Shown here: in pieces, positions 43,096 to 53,599 of the stretch
How the letters are laid out: each line of letters opens with the position of its first letter
How positions within the stretch are numbered: position 1 is the stretch's first letter
Origin: Acanthosepion esculentum
Lineage: Eukaryota; Mollusca; Cephalopoda; Sepiida; Sepiidae
DNA: 64,000 nucleotides
Reading direction: 5' to 3'
NCBI GenBank assembly: GCA_964036315.1
Contig: OZ038482.1
Coordinates: 10,959,698-11,023,697 of the forward strand
The notes under the pieces: model-generated
What the model saw: the letters and a program-made list of their open reading frames with translations, nothing else
Databases searched by the model: none
Told to the model about the DNA's origin: nothing
Program-made: the position numbers and the translations under genes

Positions 43096-43985
43096 AATGC
43101 CTGAAAATGGTAAATAATGAATTTCCTCAACTCTGAAGATAAATATTTTTCTCTGTTGTTGGCAATGTGTGACAAATACTGTCAATACTTATTTAATCTG
43201 TTGAAAATCCCAATTAAGAGTAGGACGATAGTGTTGCTACACAGTCTTTCAAATGGAAAAAAAGTCAGTGTTTGAAATCAGGGCTCTTTCTATGAACATT
43301 AATCTCTCACACCAGAAGGAAGTACAAAAATATGGCATCTACCAATCTGCTCAGATATCTTTCTTTTTATAGAATAACATGCATAGATTTTAAGTAAGGT
43401 TCAGTACAAGGATGAATAGAGAAAATAAGACTAGAAAGATTGTGTTGCACCAATTTTTAGAAAATTTCTTGCTTTGGGAAACAGCATTTGCAATCAGGTT
43501 TCTTCTTTTTTTTGTCTTTATTGAGCTTGAATGTTGCTGGGGAAATTGATGTTTTACTATTTGACCAAATTTTGAGAATTGTGCTGCTACAGAATTCTCA
43601 ACATTACATATATCAAATCATCCAGACAATGAGACAGAATTGTAAAATTTCAACAGATATTATGTCATCTTCATTTTAGTTTTTAAAAAAATATTCCAAA
43701 ATAATGCTGAATGTAACTAGTCATATTTTTATTCTGGAATGAAAATCTATAATTAGCTGTTTTTTTTTTTTATAAAGTTAGTTAAGCTGTTAAATTATTT
43801 TTCTTTTGTTAGTTGTTTGAATACAGTTTTCATTTTTTAATGATTTTAATAAATTCTATTACAATCATATAATGTGACTATTAAATTGAAAATGCAAAGC
43901 TTTGCAGTCAATTATTTCAAAATACAGTACAGTGCATTGTATTAATTGTTAATTGCTTTGTATGTGCCATATTGTTCTTCTGTTA
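43096..43985. other. AT-rich non-coding stretch
   Basis: No gene or recognised element. Confidence 0.5.
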
Positions 43986-43988
43986 CGA

Positions 43989-43990
<2 letters not shown>

Positions 43991-44022
<32 letters not shown>
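43991..44022. repeat. (CT)n microsatellite
   Basis: About 16 CT units on the plus strand. Confidence 0.97.
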
Positions 44023-44026
<4 letters not shown>

Positions 44027-44029
44027 CCC

Positions 44030-45140
44030 AACTCAACTCCCTTAATGTGATGCTTGATAGATTTTTGACTAAATGAAATATGCAAATCACATTACAAATA
44101 ACTTTACTGCACAATTTAAAAGGAATTTAACCTACAGGACAACTTTTTTGTTTAATTTCAATTTCTCCACAGAAGAATTGTCATACTGTGACAGAGAGAA
44201 TATGGGGAACACACACACACATATATTTTTTTTTATTGAAATTGGAGTAGATTTGAATAGCGAAATTAAATCAGAGCATTTTGTTTACTGATGGGGAAAT
44301 CTGATCTAGGGCAGAAGTTGTACCCATTGAATCTGGGTCATCAGAAAACAATGGAAATGGTCGAAATAATTTTTATCAATTAAAAATTGAAATAGAGCTG
44401 AGTAAGCTAGAAGGAATTTTGGAATTCACATGATTTTGGTTGAAGCAGCGAGAACCCTGTGATAATTGTGTGCGAAGTAGTATGGCCGAGGGTCAGTTAT
44501 AACCAACCAGGTTCATCTATATAAACGTGTAGTTATACTGAAAAAGGCAGACTGGAGAAAATTCGAGAAGAGAGAATTGGCCCTGGCAAGCGTTGGGAGG
44601 AGGAACATCACTATAACTTTAAGACCCGCACACAAATCTTTATCCCTCCATCGCAAGGGTCATATATCGTTCTAAGATGATTTAACGACAAGTTAATCGC
44701 AACACTCTCTCTCTGTCTAGAATCCAATGTATGAGATTTTATGTTAAATACTTTTCTTTTCTGTAACCCGTTTCTTTTCTCGACTATTCTTTTCTGCTAT
44801 ATAAAAGACATTAACAATTCAACCATTGAATAGTTGTTTGCCTGGCTTTCTGCAGATATTAATCTTTTTTTGCTGCATTCTAAATTTCTTAGCGCAGACT
44901 CCCCAGCTGTGTCTACATCTTCAGTCAACCGTGAATGGACGGACATCACTTCTGCTTTCTGGATCAAACAAATCACAACGTGAGCAGGAAGCAGGATTAA
45001 ACCAGTGGACTGGTCGAGTAATCTACAAATGCTCAGGAGACCTATGGCCACTCCCTTAAGTTCAGTTAGGACCAAGTAGACACCTCAACCCAGAGAGTAA
45101 GACGTCGGAGGTTGAGGGGCTGGGGCGAAAGTGCTAGAAT
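44030..45140. other. Unassigned stretch, possible solo LTR
   Basis: 44457-44820 has features loosely like an LTR on the plus strand (starts TGTGATAATTG, CTATATAAACG near 44517, ends CAACCA), but no matching target duplication and no second copy are seen. 44830-45110 is GC-richer, with open frames on both strands and no recognisable domain. Confidence 0.25.
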
Positions 45141-45142
45141 AC

Positions 45143-45465
45143 AGGACAATAGCCTAGTGGACTAAAGTGTTAGTTCATGTATTTGGGGACATAATTGTGA
45201 CTTTAATCCCTGGGCCGGGCAGTGTGTACTTGGACACAATGGAAAAAGGATGAGCGATAAGTGAGCAGCACTAAAAATAAGAACTAGATGAAATATCATC
45301 GAAAATGGGCAGTGGAACAAGAACAGTCTGTCTGCATAGATGAAATAAAGGGTTCAGTTTAGAATTCCCTGCATTGACATACACCTGATGAAGGCCAGAG
45401 AGCACAATGTCCAAAATGTTGTGATAACAACGGGGACAATAGACCGAATGTGAATAGTGTAAAGA
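45143..45465 (+). mobile_element. SINE family A, full-length single copy
   Basis: Head GACAATAGCCTAGTGGAC, B-box-like GACTTTAATCCCTGG, body AATAAAGGGTTCAGTTTAGA and ATTGACATACACCTGATGAA, tail GGCCAGAGAGCACAATGTCC and CGGGGACAATAGACC. It gives the uninterrupted order used to interpret the mariner-split copy. Confidence 0.8.
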
Positions 45466-45974
45466 GTCGGGATTTTCTTGATTGTTAAGGTTTTGATTCA
45501 AGACATTTAACTGCACACTTGACATTCCGCCTTTTGTCAATGGTGCCATTTAAGTTTTTGCTGTTTGTACCTTTTGCAGGTGAAAGATTGAAAGGAGAGA
45601 ATTTTCCATTTTGTAACACTCCAGGAAAATTGTGGTTATGAGTTTGAAGCAGGCTTTATTTACATCAATTCTTTATGCCAACATTTTTTCTCTTTATTTT
45701 TTTTCTATTTTAAGTTTGTTTTTGTTCTGTATTTTTTTTGTCAGAAGCTGAATCATTTTTGCTGTCTTTTGATAAAAGTCAAAGGTTTATTGAATTTCTC
45801 ATCTTTTTATCCACCTAGTTTTTCTCTTCTGAAAGAGATTAACCAATTTATTTTGTTATACAGCCGTTCATTCTTGTATCAGCAACAAAATTGTTTTGTA
45901 TTGTTTGATTAAAAAAATTCTTTTTTCAAGATTTTATTTGTTTCAATTTTATTTTGCTTCTCTTTTTACACATT
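45466..45974. other. Non-coding, T-rich stretch
   Basis: No element recognised beyond T-rich sequence. Confidence 0.45.
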
Positions 45975-46265
45975 GACACCATTTTCATACCATTTTTCTT
46001 TCCCGCCACCATTTTCATACCATTCTTCTTCCCCCCCCCCACCATTTTCATCCCCCCACCATTTTCATACCATTCTTCTTCCCCCCACCATTTTCATACC
46101 ATTCTTCTTCCCCCCACCATTTTCATACCATTCTTCTTCCCCCCACCATTTTCATACCATTCTCCCCCCCATTTCATACCATTCTTCTCCCCCCCCACCA
46201 TTTTCATACCATTCTTCTCCCCCCACCATTTTCAGACTATTCCTTCCTCCACTTTCATTTTAATA
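45975..46265. repeat. Minisatellite of about 29 bp with C-runs
   Basis: About nine units of ACCATTTTCATACCATTCTT CTTCCCCCC with variable C-run length (6-11). The C-runs carry most of the length change. Plus-strand frames are open but repetitive. Confidence 0.93.
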
Positions 46266-46734
46266 CCATTCCTCAAATTATGTTTTAAAAATTGCTCAAT
46301 GTACAATCCGATCTTAGATTTATATAATTTTCAATCATTCATTTAGGAAAGAAATCAAAATTCTGTCACCTGTTGGTGCCTCTTGAGTTGCATTTCAAAA
46401 CTGGAACAAAGAAAATAAATATGTGCATTTAATTTTAATGCGTCTTTGATATTTCATGATTTTATCATATGTGACTAATGGCAGGAAATACACGGTGGCC
46501 TGAATTGAATTTAATGTCAATCAGCATCCTTCGTTCTGAGAGATGTTGATTCGTGATGACTTCAATATGTACATGCTCGGATGATACCAACTCGGATAAT
46601 AGACTTTGCACTCGGTGTTACACCAGAGCATCAGAGAAGCCAGGATAGTTGACCTGGGTGCATATTCATGCTTAAAGGATTCCAGTAGCTGCCTCCGACA
46701 TGTAAAAAGATGGTTGCCCTAGCTGAGCTTAGGA
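46266..46734. other. Non-coding stretch
   Basis: No gene or element recognised. More balanced composition at 46480-46730. Confidence 0.4.
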
Positions 46735-47165
46735 TAGGCCTCAGATCAGGAGGCTTGGAGGAGCGTGGAACCACCTCTTAATTGCTGGTGTTCCCAGGTC
46801 CACCCTGACCCAGGGTGGTAGCACCTGTTAGGGTCCCAGCTATGGGAAAATAGTTAACCCCAAAAGTGAGGTAAAAAGCATTATGAAAGTGTAAAACTAG
46901 GTTCTAATACCAGAAATACTTTGTAAAAAATTATTGCCAGAAATAAATTTTTGAAGAAGAAAAACTATTACCAGCAATACGTTTTTGAAAAAAAAATAAT
47001 TACCAGCAATACACTTTTTACAATCATATTACCAGCTGTACATTTTTGAGTAAAAAATATTACCAGAAATAGATTTTTGACAAAACAAAAATATTACCAG
47101 GAAAAAATTTGTCGGCTTTAAATGACCCATTGAGGTTGATATGCTGTAAAACAAACCAAACCTGA
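46735..47165 (+). mobile_element. Repeat X, copy 5, 5'-truncated
   Basis: Begins within the element at GGCCTCAGATCAGGAGGC, lacking the GTCCTGGGTA end. It then has GGTGGTAGCACCTGTTAGGG, CAGCTATGGGAAAATAGTTA, about seven ACCAGCAATA/ACCAGAAATA units, and tail TGAGGTTGATATGCTGTAAA ACAAACC. Confidence 0.85.
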
Positions 47166-48415
47166 TGGCTGACCACTTGCAAGTATACTAACCCTGAGCA
47201 TTTTGGGTAATTTCCTTACTTTTTGGTACTGACTCTGTTATAGAACAAATTAGCAGTGAAGAACAGTGAATTGTCAATACAAAGTTGTTCATATGAACAG
47301 CCTTATTCTACTTATATATAAGGCTGTTTCTTTTCAGTAAGTCAGTCCTACCAGTTGTTAGTTCCTTGTTTTGCATAAGAATAATGGTATCAATATCTAT
47401 AATTGACAGGAATTGATCATCTTCTTGAACCATCTTCATACAGACACACAAAAAACGTTTCAAAATATTTGTATGTGAATAAAGTGCAGCCATTAGATTT
47501 ACCTCGTTCCTAAGGTACAAAGCAGTACCATTCTTACTGTTGTTTGAAGTTATTCTATAAACTTAAAAAGTAAGGTAAACACTCTTCTTCTAACAGTTTT
47601 CTGTGGTGATAGACATTTGAGTGTTGTAGTTGTTGTAACAAAGGTGTCAGATAAAGATGTCTGCTCATCAAGCTAAACATTTTGATTCTACTCATGATGA
47701 ACAAGGCAGTCATTGACGGATCAAAGAGGGATCAGTAAATCAGTCTGATCTTAACGTTTGTTAATGAACTTGAACATGATAAAAAGTTGCTATTTCCAGA
47801 TTCCAAATGTTCTAGTGTGTTGATGTTGTTCAGATAATTCTGTGTAAATACAAATATATATTCACTTCCTTTGTTTATTGAGCTTTGGAAAGTTTTCTAC
47901 AGAAAACCCACTTGGACTGTGACCTTTACAGTTTGATTGGCTTGAACTCTGAATTGAATTCAGATTTGAATCCATGCAGAATTAGAAAAATAAAAGTCAT
48001 TCCAAATGAGAACGGATTATTTGCTGCTGTTGTGTAAAGCATGAAACGCAATCATAAATGAATTCCTTTGATTCACATTGTAGATATTTTGTGGCTTTTA
48101 CTTTTGTGTCATTTAAAAAATAAAAGCAGCTTATTTTAGTTCGAGATTTTGAGAGGAGTTTAAATATTAGATGTCATTTTGAAATGTTTTTTTTTCCTCC
48201 TTTCACTCCACTCAGTTCATTTTCTGACCTCATCCGGCATACGGATGATGAACACGACAATGCCTAAATATTTTCTGATCTTTTACTTCACATTGCACTA
48301 TTTTTGGTCTGTTTCGGATCAAAAATCCTTTTTAAATCCAGATTTAATTAGCTTAAGATCTCTGGATTAACATGTGAACTATTTTATTTTATTTTTTTTT
48401 TTTGCATGCGCGTAT
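47166..48415. other. Non-coding stretch
   Basis: No gene or element recognised. Confidence 0.5.
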
Positions 48416-48419
48416 ATTC

Positions 48420-49030
48420 TAACTCCCCTTCATCACTACCTGCCCCTTCTGCTTAGTTTCTCTGTCTGCATCCCTTCCCCCATTTCTGACTCTGTTCTCT
48501 GCCTCACCTCGACCTCTGGCCTCTGTTCTCAGACTGCCTCTGTTTTCTACCTCCTCTATCAGTCAGCCTCTGTTTTCTACCTCCTCTATCAGTCAGCCTC
48601 CATTCTTATTCTGCCCCCATTCTCTTCCTCACCCCCACTTTCTGCCTCCATTCTTGGTCTGCCCCCACTTTCTCTTCCTCAGCCCCACTTTCTGTCTCCG
48701 TTCTTGGTCTACCCCCATTCTCTTCCTCACCCCCACTTTCTGTCTCCTTTCTTAGTCTGCCCTCATTCTCTTCCTCACCCCCACTTTCTGTCTCCTTTCT
48801 TAGTCTGCCCTCATTCTCTTCCTCACCTCCACTTTCTGTCTCCATTCTTAGTCTACCCCCATTCTCTTCCTCATCACCACTTTCTGTTTCCTCTCTTAGT
48901 CTGCTCCCATTTTCTTCCTCACCCCCACTTTCTGTCTCCGTTCTCGGTCTGCCTCCTTTCTTAGTCTGCCCTCATTCTCTTCTTCACCCCTTTCTTGGTA
49001 TGTCTCCACTCCTGTCTCCTTTCTCGTCCT
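48420..49030. repeat. 48-bp pyrimidine-rich minisatellite
   Basis: The core unit is TCTTCCTCACCCCCACTTTC, TGTCTCC(T/A)TTCTTAGTCTGC, CC(T/C)CATTC, 48 bp. Eight to nine units are preceded by an older 35-bp duplication (GTTTTCTACCTCCTCTATCA). 48 bp equals 16 codons, so a 196-aa plus frame and a 79-aa Glu-rich minus frame (ESGGEEENEGRLRKET) stay open. No start context or other evidence supports a gene. Confidence 0.93.
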
Positions 49031-49037
49031 GTTTCCG

Positions 49038-49247
49038 AAGATATTTACTTAAAATAACTTTACTGGTTTCATAGTTTCATGATTTTCCAAAGTTAAATTA
49101 AGATGGAGATATGTGTGTGTCTCTGCTCATATTTGGACAAGACAGATGTGAGACATATGGCATTGCCACACATCTCTCTATCTTAATTTAACTTTGGAAA
49201 ATCATAGAACTATGAAACCAATAAAGTTATTGTAAATAAATATTCTT
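49038..49247. repeat. 210-bp palindrome (foldback) with arms of about 78 bp
   Basis: Arms 49038-49115 and 49168-49247 share TTTCATAG, TGATTTTCCAAAGTTAAATT and AAGAT(G/A)GAGA, with a few mismatches around a 52-bp centre. It directly precedes the Penelope-like fragment. It could be an independent MITE or a rearranged terminal part of that element. Confidence 0.85.
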
Positions 49248-49269
49248 AAAGAGTCCTTGAATGTCCAAT

Positions 49270-50164
49270 TTACAACTGAGATTTCCTTTTACCTAAAAAT
49301 AGTTGATTATTTAGATATCACCCTTAATCTCAATAATAAAACAGATCCCTACCACTGTTAACACTAGGATTAGTCGTCATCCACATAAATATCTTTAATG
49401 AAAATAAAAACTTATATGAAAATGCTCTCCAAAATAGTGGTTTTAATAATAAATTGTCCTGCCTAAACCCTATGAACAACACCGAGATATCTGGAATGAA
49501 ACGTAGACACAGAAAAAGAAAAACTATATGGTTCAACCCCGCTCTACATTCTACAACCTGTCAAATATTAACATCGGACAGTATTTTCTAAAATTAATAA
49601 ATGAGCATTTCCAAAAAAATAACCCTCTAAATAAGATTTTCAATAGGAAAATGATTAAGATTAGCTACTCTTGTACCAACAACATTTATAAAATTATCAA
49701 ATTACAAAACAACCAAATTTTAAGGAATTTCTATGTGACCAACAACAAATCTTGTATTGAACCCTAATGTATTTGTAGATCAAAAGATAATTGTCCAGTA
49801 GAAGGCAAATGCAAATCAACCAGGGTTATATATCAAGTGACTATTTCTCCCAAAGAAAATAAGGAAAATAAAATAAGTTTACATTGGAATTTCTGCAGGA
49901 GTGTGGAAACATTTTCATACCCACAAGCACTCATTCTCTAACTGTAAATTTAGACACCAAACAGCTCTTTCAAAAAAAATTTGGGAATTTAAGGACAAAG
50001 ATTTAAACCCACAGATAGTTTGTAAAATTATAGGTACTGTGAAAACTTTAAATAGTTTCAGATATAGATGTGACTTATGCTTAGAAGAAATAATTAAAAT
50101 AATAAAATACTTTAATGAAAGCCAACTATTGAATCAGAGGAATGAATTAGTGTTCAAATGTTGA
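49270..50164 (+). pseudogene. Penelope-like element, C-terminal RT tail and GIY-YIG region
   Basis: Successive plus-strand frames read KIVDYLDITLNLNNKTDPY, then KRRHRKRKTIWFNPAL, then YFLKLINEHFQKNNPLNKIF and NRKMIKISYSCTNNIYKII, then CICRSKDNCPVEGKC with VIYQVTI, then YIGISAGVWKHFHTHKHSF, FRHQTALSKKIWEFKDKDLN and RCDLCLEE, ending QRNELVFKC and a stop at 50164. This order (the 'V.FLDVTL' block, the 'RKRKIIWFNPP' and 'NKIFN...ISYSC' blocks, a Cys-rich linker, a GIY-YIG nuclease) matches Penelope-like retroelements, which use the nuclease to cut the target. The usual arginine after YIG (F-K-x-R) appears replaced (VWKHF). At least three frameshifts are present. The upstream catalytic reverse transcriptase is absent. 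Confidence 0.85.
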
Positions 50165-50755
50165 CATAAAAACAGATTCAAATTTCCATAGTATAGTTTT
50201 GCTTTAATGAGCTATCCAAGATCCATCCTCTAAATCCTCAAATGTTGATATATATGAAAAAAAAACAGAACTAATTCTAATCCCCAGAGTGGAATTTTTC
50301 CTTATTTAGCTACACTAAGTTACTCCTCTCCCACTCTAAAACTGTTTATACTATATTGATTATAATTTATAAACCTAATTCTCCTGCCATTAATCCCCTA
50401 TATCTCCTTATCTGTAACTTCTTTTACATTTATTTTTAGGTTCATTCTTAATTTCTACTTTAATTTTAAATTTAGGTTAAAAACTTGTGTTCTATTCTAA
50501 CACTCCCACTTGTCATCATAAGGTTAATGTTCTGGGCTTTCTTTAATAAAACCTCTCTGCCTTAAGATAAACACCTAACACCCTCTTTAACCCTTGCCTT
50601 GTGTCTAGCGTCCAACTGAAACATTGAAAAGGGTTACCGGCAAGTTAAGGGCTAGCTTCCTATAACAATTCCTCACTGCCAACTCCTACTACATTCCACC
50701 TGCTCACAAAATTTATTCCACACCAGGGTTGAGAAGACAGACAACCACTTTCGTT
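50165..50755. other. Non-coding stretch after the Penelope-like fragment
   Basis: No coding signal. It may include the element's 3' untranslated region. Boundaries are not visible. Confidence 0.4.
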
Positions 50756-50757
50756 GT

Positions 50758-50927
50758 CAGCTGAAATAGACTATTCTCCATATGCGATAAAGGCATTTGT
50801 TTGATTATTAATTATATTGCCCTGTATAAACAAAATACATTGAGCTCTTTTTCGTGGATCAGTTCTAATATTTTCATATTACTAGCATCCACTTGGATTA
50901 TATATCAGCGGATTTTTACCTTACTAC

Positions 50928-50965
<38 letters not shown>

Positions 50966-51005
50966 CAAAAATCATCTCATATGGAGAATAAGCTTATTTC
51001 CACAG
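50758..51005. mobile_element. MITE family M, copy 1
   Basis: Left end GCTGAAATAGACTATTCTCC ATATGCG. The right end complement is GTGGAAATAAGCTTATTCTC CATATGAG, so the ends are inverted repeats of about 28 bp. The interior includes TACATTGAGCTCTTTTTCGT, GGATCAGTTCTAATATT and a TA run (50931-50962). Copy 2 lies immediately to the right. Confidence 0.65.
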
Positions 51006-51021
51006 ACAAAATTATATTTTC

Positions 51022-51505
51022 ATCTGTTGAAATAAGCTTATTCCCCATATGAGGTGATTTTGGATTTTACTGTGTATTAATTTTTGCTCTGTAATAATAA
51101 ATGCAGGCATGGTGAAGTAATGGATAATGGTTCGTATTGAGGAATCGGAGAGCCAAGTTTGAATTCCAGTTGAATCCATTACATTCACTTATGTGCTAAT
51201 ACCCTTGGGAAAGATATGAATCCTCTTCTCCCCCACCACCACCCTCCACTATGGGTGCATAGCAGGACAGACCGGGTTCTATAACCTTGTATGGCAACTG
51301 GTCTACTGCAGGAAAAAAATCTGCCTCGTCAGTCATGTATCAAAAGATACATGATCGCCTAAGCGTGTATCACGCATGGCACATAACTGACTGACTGAAT
51401 AATAATAAATACATTGAGCTCTTTTTGTGGATCAGTTTTAATATTTTATATTACTAGGACCCACTTGAATTATATACCAACAAATTTATTACCTTTACTA
51501 TATAT
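51022..51505. mobile_element. MITE family M, copy 2, split by a SINE
   Basis: Left end CTGTTGAAATAAGCTTATTC CCCATATGAGG. After removal of the SINE at 51103-51400, the interior TACATTGAGCTCTTTTTGTG GATCAGTTTTAATATT aligns with copy 1. The right end is lost in a TA tract. Its left end and the right end of copy 1 form an adjacent inverted repeat with 40-bp arms (50967-51006 and 51022-51061). Confidence 0.65.
51103..51400 (+). mobile_element. SINE family B with 10-bp target duplication
   Basis: GCAGGCATGGTGAAGTAATG with GATAATGG, B-box-like AAGTTTGAATTCCAG, body CTAATACCCTTGGGAAAG, GGCAACTGGTCTACTGCAGG, and end ATGATCGCCTAAGCGTGTAT with CTGACTGACTG. Flanked by AATAATAAAT at 51093-51102 and 51401-51410. 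The empty site is present in the neighbouring MITE copy. Confidence 0.9.
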
Positions 51506-51522
51506 ATATATACACACACATT

Positions 51523-51651
51523 GTAACCCGGATATAAGAGAGTTGTCGGGGCTGGAGAAAAAGTATCTTATATCCGGGTTTGGTCTATTTTGTTTACGTA
51601 AGTATGGCTCTAATTTGGAACCAGAGAAAATCTCTTATATCCGGGTTTCAC
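51523..51651. mobile_element. 129-bp MITE, pogo-like ends
   Basis: Left GTAACCCGGATATAAGAGAG. The right end complement is GTGAAACCCGGATATAAGAG. A third partial copy, CTTATATCCGGGTTTGG, lies inside at about 51567. The right end is followed by TA. The ends resemble pogo/Tigger-type termini, but superfamily assignment is tentative. Confidence 0.65.
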
Positions 51652-52805
51652 TATATATATATATATATATATATAATGAATAATGCAGAGTGCTAAAGGT
51701 TAGACTATCATAATGACTATATATCTTCAGTATGTTTTGTATATTAATGTGTCATTAAATTGCTGTGACCAAGTAAATGGTTAAGTAATAACAAAAAACC
51801 ACGTTTGCAGATATCTTGTATATTAAACAGTAAGTACACCAGAAGAGTATTACACGACTAATGAGAGTGTATTGAATGAACTAGTGCTCAATCGATTCAC
51901 AGTTCCCCGAAGCCTTCTCTCCTACTAATCTTATAGTAGGTGGAAGAGTCTAACATAGACTATTTAGAGGGAGGACACCACAACATAAATAATCTGTCCT
52001 TTTCACATATAATGGATAAAAGGTGCTTTTCTTGTAAAGAACATGATACAAAGATTCCTGTTGTCAGAGTGAAACACTTGATGACACTAACAGATAACAT
52101 ATTATGAAAGAATATTTCCTCTTTATCTCTGCCTGTGTTCCCTGTCATTACATTTTAAAATTAAGTTAATTTATATCCACAAATGGTGTACATCAAATAT
52201 GCATATGTGTAACATAAAAACTCTTCACTGAAGGTCTTTTAATATATGTAAGTTTTTCCTAATCTACACCAACTTCTTTTCACCTGTCTACTTTTTCTAT
52301 GTTGATGCCACTTCGCTGACCAAAGTAATTTTCTTGTCTTTCACAGCATTTCAACCTCCATACAATTTGGTAATTGTCTCTGGAAATGGTTTTTCTCTTT
52401 CCTTTCATACAACAGAACTTCCTTAAGCAAAAAGTGCTTGATGCAAATATTTTCAATTAATCCGTTCTCATTTTTGTTCTGTTTTTGCCTTTAATCGACT
52501 TGCTGAGCAGAATAAAACAAATTAGTTTGTAATTCTCACATTCATCCAATTGACTTTGTCTGAACTGAAATGATTTGGATATTCGTAAATGCTATCTCTT
52601 CAGCCACATGACCGACTCTCGGTTTTAAATGAGATTAACAATGAAAAGGAAATTCTGTTTAAAAATCACTTTAAAAATCACTTATGCTGAATAAAAATAG
52701 TTTTAAATTTTTCTCTGTTGGTGTGGTAATGGAAGTGATTGTTGGCTATGACATGCTTAGTTCATTTACGGGTAGGTACTTGACAAACCATTTTCTCTTT
52801 ATGTA
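51652..52805. other. Non-coding stretch
   Basis: Starts with a (TA)n tract (51651-51675). No gene or element recognised. Confidence 0.5.
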
Positions 52806-52809
52806 ACAT

Positions 52810-52925
52810 GAGCTGGACAATCTCCTCAAAGATGAAGAAGATACTTGAAGCAACAATGTGGTTCTACAGAAAGATGCTGAGGATAACATGGACTGAACAT
52901 GTGAGCAATGACTAGATTTTGGAGA
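52810..52925 (+). mobile_element. LINE (endonuclease/RT type) short fragment
   Basis: The plus frame reads KMKKILEATMWFYRKMLRIT, WTEHVSND, matching 'EMKK.LEA.EMWF.RRMLRI.WT.HVSNEEVL'. It is about 30 residues long and immediately precedes repeat X copy 6. Confidence 0.75.
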
Positions 52926-52984
52926 AAATGGTAACTAAAAAAAAAAATACTTGTATTTAACATCAGTGTTAAAGAGGCAGTGGC

Positions 52985-53375
52985 TTGGGTGAGATGATAA
53001 ACTGCATCTGCGTCCTGGGTAAGACAATAAACTACGTCCAACAGCAAGGCCTCTGATCAGGAGGTTTTGAGGAGCATGGAACCACCTCTTAATTGCTGGT
53101 GTGCCCAAGTCCACCATGACCTGGGTGGTAGCACCTGTTAGGGTCCCAGCTATGGGCAAATAGTCAACCTCCAAACTGGGGTCAAAATACTAGGAAAGTG
53201 TAAAAATAGGTTTTAATACCAGCAATACATTTTTATAAAAATTATTATCAGCAATGAATTTTTGAAAAAAAAAAAAAATATCAACAGTAATACATTTTTA
53301 TAGAAAAAGAAAATATTAGCAGCAATAAAAATCTTGCTGGCATTGAGGTTGATATGCCGTAAAACAAACCAAACC
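52985..53375 (+). mobile_element. Repeat X, copy 6, with duplicated start
   Basis: The start is present twice in tandem: TTGGGTGAGATGATAAACTG CATCTGC, then GTCCTGGGTAAGACAATAAA CTACGTCC. GGAACCACCTCTTAATTGCT, GGTGGTAGCACCTGTTAGGG, CAGCTATGGGCAAATAGTCA, a short set of ATTATCAGCAATGAATTTTT units and tail GAGGTTGATATGCCGTAAAA follow. Confidence 0.87.
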
Positions 53376-53599
53376 AGACTCCTAATAGAATTCTTCTCTG
53401 GACACTAAAATCATCTTCCTCAAGTCATTGATCAATTGTTACCTGTAATATGTATTGTTACAATCTACACTTATATTCCCCTTCTTCCTCCTGTGTCCAT
53501 ACAATATCCTCATCTAGTTATCCTCTAGCATGAGTGGCTCTTGAGCCTTGTATTAGGTAAACATTTAGTGAAAAAAGTGGCAGAATTCGGTTAGTTGGT

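Noticed and set aside
42720..43185. Several overlapping frames on both strands rich in Ser/Leu or Glu/Arg
   Set aside because: Low-complexity pyrimidine tract translated in multiple frames.
45954..46346. 130-aa Phe/Pro-rich frame
   Set aside because: Minisatellite with C-runs; no domain or gene structure.
48374..48964. 196-aa Pro/Leu/Ser-rich open frame, and a Glu-rich 79-aa frame on the other strand
   Set aside because: The 48-bp minisatellite (16 codons) explains both. There is no gene context and both strands are open.
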